Assembly (NCBI RefSeq): GCF_035978755.1
Contig: NZ_CP108414.1
Location: forward strand, 1,550,001-1,614,000
Origin: Streptomyces sp. NBC_01298
GTDB taxonomy: Bacteria; Actinomycetota; Actinomycetes; Streptomycetales; Streptomycetaceae
Length of the DNA stretch: 64,000 nucleotides
Direction: 5' to 3'
In this document: one piece after another, positions 24,572 through 34,496 of the stretch
How the letters are laid out: each line of letters opens with the position of its first letter
Position numbering within the stretch: the first letter of the stretch is position 1
Notes under the pieces: generated by a model
Told to the model about the DNA's origin: nothing
The model's database searches: none
The model's input: the letters and a program-made list of their open reading frames with translations, nothing else
Position numbers and translations under genes: made by a program

Positions 24572-25576
24572 ATGCACCGCGTCGCGATCGTCGCCCAGCC
24601 CGGCATCCGCGCTTTCGACCTGGCCGTCATCACCGAGGTCTGGGGGCATGACCGCGGCCACCGCGGGGTACCGCCCTTCGAGCTGCGCCGGTGCGCCCTC
24701 GACATCGGCCCGATCCCGCTCCCCGGCGGGCTCTCCCTGACCCCGGACCGCGGGCTCGACTGGCTCGCCCGCGCCGACCTCGTCGTGGTCCCCGCGCTGG
24801 ACCGGCCCGGTGACCCGACGCCCGAGCCGGTGCTCGCCGCCCTGCGGGACGCCCACGCCCGGGGCATCGTGGTGGCCGCCCTGTGCGCGGGCGCCTTCAT
24901 CCTCGCCGAGGCCGGGCTACTGGCGGGCCGCCGGGCCGTGACGCACTGGTCGCTCGCCCCGGCGCTGGCCGGCCGGTACCCCGCCGTGCGCGTCGAGGAG
25001 GCCCCGCTCTACGTCGGGGACGACGGGCTGTGGACCTCCGCCGGAGTCGCCTCCGGCATCGACCTCTGCCTGCACCTGGTCCGCGAGGCCCACGGCTCCG
25101 AGGCGGCCGCGGCCATCGCCCGCGCGATGGTGACCGGCCCCTTCCGCACCGGCGAGCACGCCCAGTACCTGGACCGCCCGACCCCGGTCGCCGACCGGAC
25201 CGCCGAGGCGCTGGCCCTCGTACGGGAGCGGGCGCTCGGGCGGCTGCACGAGGCGCTGGACGTGGCCACCCTGGCCCGGTGGGCCGGGATGTCTCCGCGT
25301 TCCTTCGCCCGGCACTTCGCCGCGGCGACCGGCACAACCCCGCACAAATGGCTCCTGGGCCACCGTCTGGACGAAGCGCGCAAACTGCTGGAGCGCACCG
25401 ATCACCCGGTCACCGAGGTGGCCCGGCGGGCCGGATTCGCCAGCGAGGTCACCTTCCGCCAGCACTTCACCTCGTACGTCGGCACGAGCCCCCGTGCGTA
25501 CCGCGCGGCCGCTACCGCACCAGGACCCCCGGGGCCTCCCCCAAACCGCGCCGACAGTGTTAGAAATGGCTCATGA
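24572..25576 (+). CDS. GlxA-type AraC-family regulator
   Basis: The 334-residue protein joins a DJ-1/PfpI-like domain (about 1-180: VAIVAQPGIRAFDLAVITEVWG, GIVVAALCAGAFILAEAGLLAGRRAVTHW) to a double AraC helix-turn-helix (about 220-320: MSPRSFARHFAAATGTTPHKWLLGHRLDEARKLLERTDHPVTEVARRAGF). The CxGA elbow Cys of the fold is present. Such regulators often control an adjacent enzyme, here plausibly the divergent isochorismatase-like gene. Its TGA overlaps the next ATG (ATGA). Confidence 0.92.
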   Translation: MHRVAIVAQPGIRAFDLAVITEVWGHDRGHRGVPPFELRRCALDIGPIPLPGGLSLTPDRGLDWLARADLVVVPALDRPGDPTPEPVLAALRDAHARGIVVAALCAGAFILAEAGLLAGRRAVTHWSLAPALAGRYPAVRVEEAPLYVGDDGLWTSAGVASGIDLCLHLVREAHGSEAAAAIARAMVTGPFRTGEHAQYLDRPTPVADRTAEALALVRERALGRLHEALDVATLARWAGMSPRSFARHFAAATGTTPHKWLLGHRLDEARKLLERTDHPVTEVARRAGFASEVTFRQHFTSYVGTSPRAYRAAATAPGPPGPPPNRADSVRNGS

Positions 25577-28407
25577 CCGGACGTTTTGGGCCACCCAGGG
25601 GCTCCGAAGGAGCGCCCGGGGACGAGCCCCCGCCCGAGGACGGGTCCCCACCCGGAACCGGGCCCGGACGCTCCCGTCGCTCCCGGCTGTTCGCGCACCT
25701 CTCGCTCGGCGCCCGCAGCGTCGCCGGCCAGGTCTTCGCCCTCCAGGCCGTCCTCGTGCTGGTGCTGATCACGGCCGCCGCCACGGCCCTGTTCTTCCAG
25801 GCCCGGTACGACAGCCAGCGCGACGCCCGCAACCGCTCCCTGGCCGCCGCCGAGGCCTTCGCGCACGCTCCCGGCCTCCCGGCGGCCCTGGAGTCCGCCG
25901 ACCCGACCGCGGAGCTCCAGCCGCTGGCCGAGGGAGCCCGCCGGGCCTCGGGCGTCGATTTCATCGCCGTCATGACCACCGACGGGATCCGGTACACCGA
26001 CTCCCGGCCCGAGCTGATCGGGCACCGCGCCACCGGTGACCTCTCGCGCGCCGTGGCCGGACAGCCCTTCACCGAGACGTTCGAGGGGAAGCCGAGCGAC
26101 GTGGTCCGCGCCGTGGTCCCCGTACGGGATTCCACGGGCGCCGTGGTCGGCCTGGTGGCCACCGGCATCGAGGTCGCGAACGTCGGCGACGGGGTCGAGG
26201 GCCAGCTGCCCCTGCTCCTCGGCGCGGCCACGGCCGCCCTGCTCCTGGGCACCGGCGGCGCGTTCCTCGTCAGCCGCCGGCTGCGGCGCCAGACCCGGGG
26301 CCTCGGCGAGGCCGAGATGACCCGGATGAACGAACACCACGAAGCGGTTCTGCACGCCGTCCGCGAGGGCGTCCTGATCATCGACGCCGAGGGCCGGCTG
26401 CTGCTCGCCAACGACGAGGCCCGCCGCCTCCTCGACCTGCCCGCCGATGCCGAGCTGCGGCACGTGGGCGAGCTCGGCCTCGATCCGCCGACGGCCGCGC
26501 TGCTGGCCTCCGGGCGGGCCGCCACCGACGAGGTCCACCGGGCGGGCGACCGGCTCCTCGCCGTGAACGTACGACCCACCAAGCCCTACGGGGGCCGCCC
26601 GACGGGCACCGTGACCACCCTGCGCGACTCCACCGAGCTCGCCGCGCTCTCCGGCCGGGCCGCGGTCGCCCGCGACCGCCTCCAGCTGCTCTACGACGCC
26701 GGTGTGCGCATCGGGACCACCCTGGACGTGGTGCGCACCGCCGAGGAGCTCTCCGAGGTCGCGGTGCCGCGGTTCGCGGACTTCGTCACCGTCGAGCTGC
26801 TGGAGCCGGTGCTGCGCGGCGAGGAGCCCGGCGGCGGGACGCACACCGAGATGCGCCGGGCCGCCATCTGCGGGATCCGCGCCGAATCCCCGCTCCAGCC
26901 GGTGGGCGACGTCATCCGCTTCGTGGTGCCGACCGCGCCGATGGCGACGGCCCTGGACGCCGGGCGGGCGGTCCTCGCGGCCAATCTGAACTCCGCCGTC
27001 GGCTGGCGGGCCCAGGACCGCGACGGCACCCGGGTGGCCCTGGACTACGGGCTGCACTCGCTGATCTCCGTACCGCTCCAGGCTCGCGGGGTGGTCCTCG
27101 GCATGGCCAACTTCTGGCGGGCCGACACTCCCGAGCCCTTCGACGAGGAGGACCTGTCCTTCGCCGAGGAGCTGGCGGCGCGGGCCGCGGTCTCCATCGA
27201 CAACGCCCGCCGCTTCACCCGCGAGCACGCGGTGGCGGTGACCCTCCAGCGCAGTCTGCTGCCGCGGGTGCTGCCCGATCTGAGCGCCGTGGACGTCGCC
27301 TTCCGGTACCTGCCGGCGAAGGCGGGGGTGGGCGGGGACTGGTTCGACGTGATCCCGCTCGCCGGGGCCCGGGTCGCGCTGGTCGTCGGCGACGTGGTGG
27401 GCCACGGGGTGCACGCCGCCGCCACCATGGGCCGGCTGCGGACCGCCGTGCACAACTTCTCCACGCTCGACATGCCGCCCGACGAGCTGCTGGGCCACCT
27501 CGACGAGCTGATCGACCGGATCGACCAGGACGAGTCCTCGGCCGACGAGGGCGCCGGGGACGGCGAGTCCGCGGGCGTCACCGGCGCCACCTGCCTGTAC
27601 GCGGTGTACGACCCGGTGTCCGGCCACTGCGCCATGGCGAGCGCCGGTCACCCCGGCCCGGCCCTGGTCCGGCCCGACGGCCGGGTCGAGTACCCCGAGC
27701 TGCCGATCGGGCTGCCGCTGGGCGTCGGCGGGATGCCCTTCGAGGCCGTGGAGCTGCGCCTGCCCGAGGCGAGCCGGCTCGTCCTGTTCACCGACGGGCT
27801 GCTGGAGGACCGGGACCGGGACTTCGACACCGGCCTCGCCCTGCTGACCGAGGCCCTGTCCCGGTCGGACCGGAGCCCCGACCAGGCCTGTTCGGACGTA
27901 CTGGCCTCACTGCTGTTCCCGGCTCCGAGCGATGACATCGCCCTGCTCATCGCCGACACCCGGCGGCTCCCGGCCGACCGGATCGCGGAGTGGGAGGTGC
28001 TCCCGGACCCCTCGGACGTGTCCCGGGTCCGCCGGGCGGGCTCCGCGCAGCTCACCGAGTGGGGCCTGGGGGAGGTCACCTTCACCGCCGAGCTCATCCT
28101 CAGCGAGCTGATCACCAACGCCATCCGCTACGGGACCCCGCCGATCCGGGTCCGGCTGCTCCGGGACCGCACGCTGATCTGCGAGATCTCCGACGGCAGC
28201 AGCACCTCGCCGCACCTGCGCTACGCGGCCACGACCGACGAGGGCGGGCGCGGCCTGTTCCTCGTCGCCCAGTACGCGGAGCGCTGGGGCACCCGTTACA
28301 CGGACCGCGGCAAGGTGATCTGGGCGGAGCTGCCCCTGGCGGGCGGGGCGGAGCCGGCGCCCCCGGCCGTCGTGGACCTGGAGGCCCTGGAGGACCTGGC
28401 CTGGTAG
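25573..28407 (+). CDS. Membrane PAS-GAF-SpoIIE-HATPase regulator
   Basis: The 944-residue protein has TM helices at about 52-75 and 212-235 with a Cache-like extracellular sensor between them. A PAS domain follows (about 256-330), then GAF (about 372-549, LLYDAGVRIGTTLDVVRTAEELSEV), a SpoIIE PP2C phosphatase (about 557-792; GGDWFDVIPL, VGDVVGHGVHAAATMG, MASAGHPGPALV, LFTDGLLEDRDRDFD) and an anti-sigma-like HATPase (about 796-922; LILSELITNAIRYG). Such proteins can dephosphorylate anti-sigma-antagonists and also phosphorylate them, switching sigma factors. It overlaps the GlxA-type gene by 4 bases. Confidence 0.93.
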   Translation: MTGRFGPPRGSEGAPGDEPPPEDGSPPGTGPGRSRRSRLFAHLSLGARSVAGQVFALQAVLVLVLITAAATALFFQARYDSQRDARNRSLAAAEAFAHAPGLPAALESADPTAELQPLAEGARRASGVDFIAVMTTDGIRYTDSRPELIGHRATGDLSRAVAGQPFTETFEGKPSDVVRAVVPVRDSTGAVVGLVATGIEVANVGDGVEGQLPLLLGAATAALLLGTGGAFLVSRRLRRQTRGLGEAEMTRMNEHHEAVLHAVREGVLIIDAEGRLLLANDEARRLLDLPADAELRHVGELGLDPPTAALLASGRAATDEVHRAGDRLLAVNVRPTKPYGGRPTGTVTTLRDSTELAALSGRAAVARDRLQLLYDAGVRIGTTLDVVRTAEELSEVAVPRFADFVTVELLEPVLRGEEPGGGTHTEMRRAAICGIRAESPLQPVGDVIRFVVPTAPMATALDAGRAVLAANLNSAVGWRAQDRDGTRVALDYGLHSLISVPLQARGVVLGMANFWRADTPEPFDEEDLSFAEELAARAAVSIDNARRFTREHAVAVTLQRSLLPRVLPDLSAVDVAFRYLPAKAGVGGDWFDVIPLAGARVALVVGDVVGHGVHAAATMGRLRTAVHNFSTLDMPPDELLGHLDELIDRIDQDESSADEGAGDGESAGVTGATCLYAVYDPVSGHCAMASAGHPGPALVRPDGRVEYPELPIGLPLGVGGMPFEAVELRLPEASRLVLFTDGLLEDRDRDFDTGLALLTEALSRSDRSPDQACSDVLASLLFPAPSDDIALLIADTRRLPADRIAEWEVLPDPSDVSRVRRAGSAQLTEWGLGEVTFTAELILSELITNAIRYGTPPIRVRLLRDRTLICEISDGSSTSPHLRYAATTDEGGRGLFLVAQYAERWGTRYTDRGKVIWAELPLAGGAEPAPPAVVDLEALEDLAW

Positions 28408-28478
28408 CGGGGGCGGCGGCGGCCCGGGTTTCGGGACCGGGCGTGGGGCGGGCCTCAGAAGCGGGCGTGGGGCGTGCC

Positions 28479-29069
28479 TCAGAGCCGGGCGGCCAGCCGG
28501 GCCTTCGTCTCCGGCCATTCGTCGGCCAGCAGGGAGAAGTACACGCTGTCGCGCCAGGTGCCGTCCGGACGCCGGCGGTGGCGGCGCAGGACGCCTTCGC
28601 GCTGAGCCCCGAGGCGGGCGATGGCGGCCTGGGAGCGGGTGTTGAGGTGGTCCGTCTTGAGCTGGACCCGGCCCATGCCGAGGTCTTCGAAGGCGTGCGT
28701 GAGCAGGAGCAGCTTGGACTCGGTGTTGACGGCGCTGCGCCAGTACGCGCGCCCGTACCAGGTCCAGCCGATCTCCAGGCGTTCGTCGGCCGGGCTGATG
28801 TCGAGGTACGTGGTCCAGCCGATGGCCTTGCCGCTCGCGAGGTGGATGACGGCGAAGGGCAGGTAGTCGCCCGCGAGCACGTCGTCGAGCCTGTCGCCCA
28901 GCTCCTCCCGCGTCTGCGGCGCGGGGCCGCCCTGCCAGCGCCAGACCTCCTCGTCGCGGCCGCCGGCCTCGTACAGGTCGGGGAGGTGGCTCCTGGTCAG
29001 CGGCTCCAGGCGGACGTGGCGGCCGGTGAGCGTGATGGGGGACGGCGACTTGGCAGACTTGGCAGACAT
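28479..29069 (-). CDS. GNAT N-acetyltransferase, RimJ/RimL type
   Basis: The 196-residue protein has the GNAT fold: ITLTGRHVRLEPLTRSHLPDL at the start, AIGWTTYLDISPADERLEIGWTWYGRAYWRSAVNTESKLLLLTHAFEDLGMGRVQLKTDHLNTRSQAAIARLGAQREGVLRRH for acetyl-CoA binding, and DSVYFSLLADEWPETKARL at the end. Relatives acetylate protein N-termini or small amines. ATG 29069 gives the family-like start; ATG 29105 would add 12 residues and would lie past the strong inverted repeat that probably holds the promoter. Confidence 0.9.
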   Translation of the reverse strand: MSAKSAKSPSPITLTGRHVRLEPLTRSHLPDLYEAGGRDEEVWRWQGGPAPQTREELGDRLDDVLAGDYLPFAVIHLASGKAIGWTTYLDISPADERLEIGWTWYGRAYWRSAVNTESKLLLLTHAFEDLGMGRVQLKTDHLNTRSQAAIARLGAQREGVLRRHRRRPDGTWRDSVYFSLLADEWPETKARLAARL

Positions 29070-29090
29070 GGCAGCGAAGATAGCTCCAGG

Positions 29091-29126
29091 TTGCGCTAGA
29101 TACAAACGAATATCGATCTAGTGCAA
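29091..29126. promoter_or_regulatory. 36-bp operator-like inverted repeat, AT-rich
   Basis: TTGCGCTAGAT (29091-29101) and ATCTAGTGCAA (29116-29126) are inverted with 10 of 11 bases matching and 14 bases between. The site is much richer in A and T than its surroundings, lies 22 bases before the acetyltransferase start, and ends just at the stop of the next gene. It is probably an operator or a strong promoter; the cognate regulator is not obvious. Confidence 0.65.
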
Positions 29127-31178
29127 TCACCGCATCCGGGCCAGCAGCACCGCCACGTCGTCCTGCGGGGCCTCCGGGAGGAGATGCTCGAGGATCGTGT
29201 CGCACAGGGCCTCCAGCGGCTCCCCCGCGCCCCTCAGGGCGCCCGCCAGCCCCGCCATCCCCTCGTCCAGGTCCCGGTCCCGGGACTCGATGAGGCCGTC
29301 CGTGTAGAGCACGAGCAGGCTGCCCGGGGCGAGCCGGACCTCCTCCGTGCGGAACTCCCGTCCGCCCGTGCCGAGCGGGGTTCCCGGCGGGCCGTCCAGG
29401 AAGGTCACGACCCCGTCCGCCGTGACCACGGCCGGCGGCGGGTGTCCGGCGCGGGCGATGACGCACGCGCCCGTCACCGGGTCGTGGACGGCGTAGACGC
29501 AGGTGGCCATCTCGTCCTCGCCGAGGTCGGCCACCACCGCGTCCAGCGAGCGCAGCATCTGCTCCGGGGTCACCTGGTGCCGCGCCAGGGTCCGCACGGC
29601 GGTGCGCAGCTGGCCCATGACGGCGGCCGCGTGGATGCCGTGGCCCATCACGTCGCCGATCACCAGGCCGGTCCGGCCGTCCGGCAGCTCGATCACGTCG
29701 AACCAGTCCCCGCCGACGTCGTGGTCGCTGGCCGGCAGGTAGCGGCCGGTCAGCTCCAGGCCGGCGACCTCGGGCAGCGCGTTGTTGCTCAGGCTCCGCT
29801 GCAGCGTCAGGGCCGCCGCGCGCTGGGTGGTGTACATCCGGGCGTTGTCGATGTTCAGGGCCGCCCGGGCCACCACCTCGTCGATGAGCACGCAGTCCTC
29901 GTGGTCGAAGACGTCGCGCCCGCGCACCCGGGTCACCACCACCACCCCGAGCACCCGGCCGCGGGCCACCAGCGGGACCATCCGGGCGCAGCCGAGGGTG
30001 GCGAGGTAGGCGCGCAGCGCTGCCGCGCGCGGGTCCTTGATCAGGGCGGGGATGTCGGCCGTGAAGAGGTTCATCGCCTGGCCCTCGGTGATGACCTGCT
30101 CGTAGGCGGTGTGGGCCGGGATCTGGAAGGTCTGCCCGGCGACCAGTTTGGCGGTGGGCGCGGCCGGGTCCGGGAAGAGGGACGCCAGGCGCCGCAGCAG
30201 GCCCCGGGTGGACGCGCCGGCCTCGTCCGGGTCCAGTACGGCTTCCAGGAGCTGTACGTCGGCCGAGTCCGCGAGCTGCGGTACCAGCACCTCCGCGAGC
30301 TCCTGGGCCGTCTGCCCCAGGTCCAGCGTGGTGCCGATGCGGGTACCGGCCTCGGCGAGCAGGGCGAACCGGCTGCGCGCCCGCTCGGCCTCCGCCTGGG
30401 CGCGCTGCCCGTCGGTGATGTCGATGAGGGAGGCGATCAGCCCGAGCCGCCGCCCGGAGCCGTCCAGCAGCGGGGCGTAGGAACAGGACCAGGTCCGGTC
30501 GTGGTCGGGGTCGGCGGGGGTGCGGCCGGTGCGGCGGACGTCCACGACGGCGGAGCCGCACTCCAGCACCTTGCGCATGAGCCGTTCGAGCGCGACGGCG
30601 TTGACCCCGGGCACGACCTCGGTGAGCCGTTTGCCGATGTGCTCCGCGGCGGACACCCCGTTCATCCGGGCGAGGGCGTCGTTGACGCGCAGGAAGCGCA
30701 GGTCGGGGCCGAGGGTGCCGAGACCGATCGGCGACTGGGTGAACAGGCTCTGCAGCGCGGCGAGCGAATCGCGCATCCCGAGGACCTCGGAGGTCTCCAC
30801 GGCGATGAGTATGGACCCGGTGCGCCCCTGCGGATCCGGGGAGGGCAGGATCCACATCTCCATGGGGACCTGGTGGCCGTCGCGGTGGCGCACGGGCAGG
30901 GTGCCGACGACCGTCTCCCCGGCCTGGACCCGGCGGGTCAGCTGGTCGGCGAGCTCGTGGTTGGCGTCGGGGACGAGCACGTCGGAGCCCGGCCGGCCGA
31001 GGATGTCCTCGGGGCGGTGGCCGAGCAGGTCCTGGGCGGCCAGCGACCACTCGACGACGAGCCCGTCGGCGTCCTCCCGCCACAGGGCGATCGGCAGCAG
31101 CTCGCTCAGTACGCCCGCGTACCCGACAGCAGCCACCGGCTGGTCCGGTACCTCGCTCGTCTCCTGGTACGTGTCCAA
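29127..31178 (-). CDS. PAS-PAS-GAF-SpoIIE phosphatase
   Basis: The 683-residue cytosolic protein has PAS at about 28-130 (LLPIALWREDADGLVVEWSLAAQDLLG), a second PAS at about 143-255 (LFTQSPIGLGTLGPDLRFLRVNDALARMNG), GAF at about 268-440 and SpoIIE PP2C at about 462-682 (GGDWFDVIELPDG, VIGDVMGHGIHAAAVMG, IARAGHPPPAV, LYTDGLIESRDRDLDEG, DDVAVLLAR). There is no HATPase kinase domain, unlike the paralogue at 25573. It probably dephosphorylates an anti-sigma antagonist in response to ligand or redox input. Confidence 0.92.
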   Translation of the reverse strand: MDTYQETSEVPDQPVAAVGYAGVLSELLPIALWREDADGLVVEWSLAAQDLLGHRPEDILGRPGSDVLVPDANHELADQLTRRVQAGETVVGTLPVRHRDGHQVPMEMWILPSPDPQGRTGSILIAVETSEVLGMRDSLAALQSLFTQSPIGLGTLGPDLRFLRVNDALARMNGVSAAEHIGKRLTEVVPGVNAVALERLMRKVLECGSAVVDVRRTGRTPADPDHDRTWSCSYAPLLDGSGRRLGLIASLIDITDGQRAQAEAERARSRFALLAEAGTRIGTTLDLGQTAQELAEVLVPQLADSADVQLLEAVLDPDEAGASTRGLLRRLASLFPDPAAPTAKLVAGQTFQIPAHTAYEQVITEGQAMNLFTADIPALIKDPRAAALRAYLATLGCARMVPLVARGRVLGVVVVTRVRGRDVFDHEDCVLIDEVVARAALNIDNARMYTTQRAAALTLQRSLSNNALPEVAGLELTGRYLPASDHDVGGDWFDVIELPDGRTGLVIGDVMGHGIHAAAVMGQLRTAVRTLARHQVTPEQMLRSLDAVVADLGEDEMATCVYAVHDPVTGACVIARAGHPPPAVVTADGVVTFLDGPPGTPLGTGGREFRTEEVRLAPGSLLVLYTDGLIESRDRDLDEGMAGLAGALRGAGEPLEALCDTILEHLLPEAPQDDVAVLLARMR

Positions 31179-31317
31179 TGCGCCGACCTCACCCCAGGGG
31201 GCCCGATTCCTACCGATTCACCCTATCCGAGCCGCCGCCGACCGGCGCTGTGTCAGGCCGGACGGGCGGGATCGCGGCGACCGGGCCGCCGCTTCCCCCG
31301 TGGTCTGCTCCCGTCGT

Positions 31318-33432
31318 CTACTCCCAGTCGTCCCAGGGCGGGTCGATGTCCTCGTCCTCCGGGCCGAAGAGGGACTCCTCCGCCCGCGGGGCCTGCTGCG
31401 TCTGGGCGGGCACGGCCGGGACGGCCGCAGCAGCGGCCGGGGCGGTCCGGGAGGCCGCGGCCGTCCGGGGGGCCGGGGCGGTCTGGGGGGCCGGGGCGGT
31501 CTGGGGGGCCGGGGCGGTCTGGGGGGCCGGGGCGGCCGCGGTCTCCGCCGCCGCGCCGCCCGTGTCCGGCTCGGGCCGCGCGCCGCCCAGGGTCTTCAGG
31601 ATGCCCTCGGCGTACTTGGCGAGCTTCGCCTCGCCGACTCCGTTGACCGTGCCCAGCTCCGCGACCGTCGCGGGCAGCTGCGTCGCGATCTCCCGCAGCG
31701 TCGCGTCGTGGAAGACGACGTACGCCGGTACGCCCTGCTCCCGCGCGGTCTCGGCGCGCCACGCCCGGAGGGACTCGAACACCGGCACGGCGGCAGCCGG
31801 CAGGTCGACCGGTACCCGGCCGCCCTTCCCGGAGCGCGATCCGGACTCCTTGCGGGAGGAACCGGCCGGCGGCGCCGTCTCCTTGCGCATCGGGACGCTC
31901 CGGCGGCCGCCCAGCACCTCGCCGCTGGGCTCGGTCAGCACCAGAGTGCCGTAGTCGCCCTCCACCGCCAGCAGGCCGAGCGCCAGCAGCTGCCGGACGA
32001 CCCCGCGCCACTCGTTGGTGCCCAGGTCGGCGCCGATGCCGAACACGGAGAGGCCGTCGTGGTCGAACTGGATGACCTTGGCCGTCTTCTTGCCCTGGAG
32101 GATGTCGATGATCTGGCCGGCGCCGAACTTCTGGCGCCGCTCCTTGGCCAGCCGCCACACCGTGGACAGCAGCTTCTGCGCCGCGACCGTGCCGTCCCAG
32201 GACTCGGCGGGCGTCAGGCAGGTGTCGCAGTTCCCGCAGTCCGGCGCGCCGGTCTGCCCGAAGTAGGCCAGCAGCCGCACCCGGCGGCAGCCGACCGTCT
32301 CGCACAGCGCGAGCATCGCCTCCAGGTGTCCGGCCAGCGCGCGGCGGTGCGCCTCGTCGCCCTCGGAGCCCTCGATCATCTTGCGCTGCTGGACCACGTC
32401 CTGGAGCCCGTACGCCAGCCAGGCCGTGGCCGGCTCGCCGTCGCGGCCGGCGCGGCCGGTCTCCTGGTAGTAGCCCTCGACCGATTTGGGCAGGTCAAGG
32501 TGGGCCACGAAGCGCACGTCCGGCTTGTCGATGCCCATGCCGAACGCGATCGTGGCCACCACCACGACCCCGTCCTCCCGCAGGAACTTCGACTGGTTCG
32601 CCGCGCGCGCCCGGGAGTCCATGCCCGCGTGGTAGGGCACGGCGTCGATGCCCTGCTCGACCAGGGCGGCCGCCGTCTTCTCCACCGAGGCGCGCGAGAG
32701 GCAGTACACGACCCCGGCGTCCCCGGGGTGCTCGGTGCGGATCAGCTCCAGCAGCTGCTTGACCGGGTTGTTCTTCGCCACGATCCGGTACTGGATGTTC
32801 GGCCGGTCGAAGCCGGCCACGAAGTGGCGGGCGTCCTCCAGGCCCAGGCGCGCCGCGATCTCGGCGTGCGTGGCCTCGGTGGCCGTCGCGGTCAGCGCGA
32901 TCCGGGGCACCTTCGGCCAGCGCTCGTGCAGCATGGACAGCGCGAGGTAGTCGGGCCGGAAGTCGTGGCCCCACTGGGCGACGCAGTGCGCCTCGTCGAT
33001 GGCGAAGAGCGAGACCGTGCCCCGGTCGAGCAGCCGCTGCGTCCCTTCGGTGCGCAGCCGCTCGGGCGCCAGGTAGAGCAGGTCGAGCTCGCCCGCGAGG
33101 AAGGCCTGCTCGACCGCGCGCCGGTCGTCGGACAGCTGCGTCGAATTGAGGAACCCGGCCCGCACCCCGAGCGCGTTGAGGGCGTCCACCTGGTCCTGCA
33201 TCAGGGCGATCAGCGGGGAGATCACCACTCCGGTGCCCTCTCTGACCAGCGCCGGGATCTGGTAGCAGAGCGATTTGCCGCCGCCGGTGGGCATCAGCAC
33301 CAGCGCGTCGCCGCCGCCGGCGACGTGCTCGATGATCTGCTGCTGCTCGCCGCGGAACGAGTCGTACCCGAAGACGCGGTGGAGCACCTGCTGGGCGTCG
33401 GGGATATCGACGGCTGCTTCCGAAGTGGTCAT
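31318..33432 (-). CDS. recQ: RecQ-family ATP-dependent DNA helicase
   Basis: The 704-residue 3'-to-5' helicase unwinds DNA in recombination repair. Walker A is PTGGGKS (about 48-54), the DEAH box is at 146-149 in [20 protein letters not shown], and motif VI is [11 protein letters not shown]. The four-Cys zinc site is in CETVGCRRV and CGNCDTC, then come winged-helix and HRDC domains (about 525-610). The last 90 residues hold an APQTAP repeat, encoded by an 18-bp tandem unit at about 31465-31545, and an acidic end. Slippage in that repeat could vary the tail. Confidence 0.95.
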   Translation of the reverse strand: MTTSEAAVDIPDAQQVLHRVFGYDSFRGEQQQIIEHVAGGGDALVLMPTGGGKSLCYQIPALVREGTGVVISPLIALMQDQVDALNALGVRAGFLNSTQLSDDRRAVEQAFLAGELDLLYLAPERLRTEGTQRLLDRGTVSLFAIDEAHCVAQWGHDFRPDYLALSMLHERWPKVPRIALTATATEATHAEIAARLGLEDARHFVAGFDRPNIQYRIVAKNNPVKQLLELIRTEHPGDAGVVYCLSRASVEKTAAALVEQGIDAVPYHAGMDSRARAANQSKFLREDGVVVVATIAFGMGIDKPDVRFVAHLDLPKSVEGYYQETGRAGRDGEPATAWLAYGLQDVVQQRKMIEGSEGDEAHRRALAGHLEAMLALCETVGCRRVRLLAYFGQTGAPDCGNCDTCLTPAESWDGTVAAQKLLSTVWRLAKERRQKFGAGQIIDILQGKKTAKVIQFDHDGLSVFGIGADLGTNEWRGVVRQLLALGLLAVEGDYGTLVLTEPSGEVLGGRRSVPMRKETAPPAGSSRKESGSRSGKGGRVPVDLPAAAVPVFESLRAWRAETAREQGVPAYVVFHDATLREIATQLPATVAELGTVNGVGEAKLAKYAEGILKTLGGARPEPDTGGAAAETAAAPAPQTAPAPQTAPAPQTAPAPRTAAASRTAPAAAAAVPAVPAQTQQAPRAEESLFGPEDEDIDPPWDDWE
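31465..31545. repeat. 18-bp tandem repeat inside recQ
   Basis: GGGGCGGTCTGGGGGGCC repeats about four times in frame and encodes the APQTAP units in the RecQ tail. Copy number changes would keep the frame. Confidence 0.75.
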
Positions 33433-33609
33433 CCCAGAAGCCTAGCGACCTCCTCGGACACATCCGCCCGGATCGCCTCGGCCCTGTGGATATCCAGGAG
33501 GGGAGGCACGGCCCCGCACGCGGCGGCGCGGCCGGACACCTCGACGGCCCGACCGGTGACACAGTAGAAGTTCTCCCGTATATCTCCCGGCCTCCGAGAG
33601 GAACACGCG

Positions 33610-34380
33610 ATGTGGCAGCCCGACGGGTGGGACGTGCGCGTCCGCCTCGGCGTCCTCACCCCGCACGCCGATGTCGGCCCCGAGTCGGAGCTGCGCGCCA
33701 TGGCTCCCGCCGACGTGGGCCTGCACACCGCCCGGGTGCCGTTCCGTGCGATGGGGCGCGGCGGCGCGATGGACTCCACCATTCCGCTGGCCCCCGTACG
33801 GGCCTTCGCCGAGCCCCCGCACCTGGACGATGCCGCCGAGCTGCTGGCCGCCGCCCCGGTGGCGGTGATCGCCTACGCCTTCACCAGCTCCGCGTATGTC
33901 ATCGGCCCGCGCGGGGAGGGGTACATGCTGGACCGGCTGCGCGAGCGCACCCACGGCCTGCCCGTGGTCGCCACCTGCGCCGCCACCGTCGAGGCGCTGC
34001 GGGCCCTGGACGTGGGCCGGCCCGCCCTCGTGGACCCGCCGTGGTTCGACGAGACGCTGAACGATCTGGGCCGGGGCTATTACGAGGACGCCGGGTTCGA
34101 GGTCCCGTACGCGGCTCCCTGCGGCCTGCCCAGCGGGCAGACCCTCATCGGGCCGCGGGCCCTGCACGACTGGGTGGCCGCGCACGTCCCCGACACGGCG
34201 GACGCGGTCGTCATCGGCGGCAACGGCTTCCGCGCCGTCGGGGCGATCGCGGCCCTGGAGGCCACCTTGGGACGCCCGGTCCTGACCGCGAACCAGACCC
34301 TCCTGTGGGCGGCCCTGCGCGCGGCGGCCACCCCGACGATCCCCGTCACGGACTACGGCCGGCTGTTCTCGACGTCCTGA
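33610..34380 (+). CDS. Maleate-isomerase/Asp-Glu racemase-like protein without family cysteines
   Basis: The 256-residue protein follows the maleate cis-trans isomerase fold: RLGVLTPHADVGPESELRAM, AYAFTSSAYVIGPRGE, LPVVATCAATVEALRAL, a GYYEDAGFEV segment, and DAVVIGGNGFRAVGAIAALEATLGRPVLTANQTLLWAALR. Active members use one Cys in AYACTS and one in ISCTN. Here those places are Phe and Asn, so a two-cysteine isomerase or racemase reaction is unlikely. It may be a binding protein or have a new reaction. It is divergent from recQ and precedes the small SpoIIE gene. Confidence 0.8.
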   Translation: MWQPDGWDVRVRLGVLTPHADVGPESELRAMAPADVGLHTARVPFRAMGRGGAMDSTIPLAPVRAFAEPPHLDDAAELLAAAPVAVIAYAFTSSAYVIGPRGEGYMLDRLRERTHGLPVVATCAATVEALRALDVGRPALVDPPWFDETLNDLGRGYYEDAGFEVPYAAPCGLPSGQTLIGPRALHDWVAAHVPDTADAVVIGGNGFRAVGAIAALEATLGRPVLTANQTLLWAALRAAATPTIPVTDYGRLFSTS

Positions 34381-34496
34381 GGGCCTCCGGCACCTCCCCC
34401 GGCCGCGTGCGCGCCGCGGGCCCGGCCGAAATATGATGGGCCCGGGTCTTTCGCGCGGCGGAAGCAGAGGCACATGGACGTATCCCGGAGCGGTCC

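Noticed and set aside
27907..31083. A 1058-codon open frame on the minus strand across the SpoIIE genes
   Set aside because: It is Arg/Pro/Gly-rich antisense or out-of-frame sequence without domains; the true genes at 25573-28407 (+), 28479-29069 (-) and 29127-31178 (-) explain the region.
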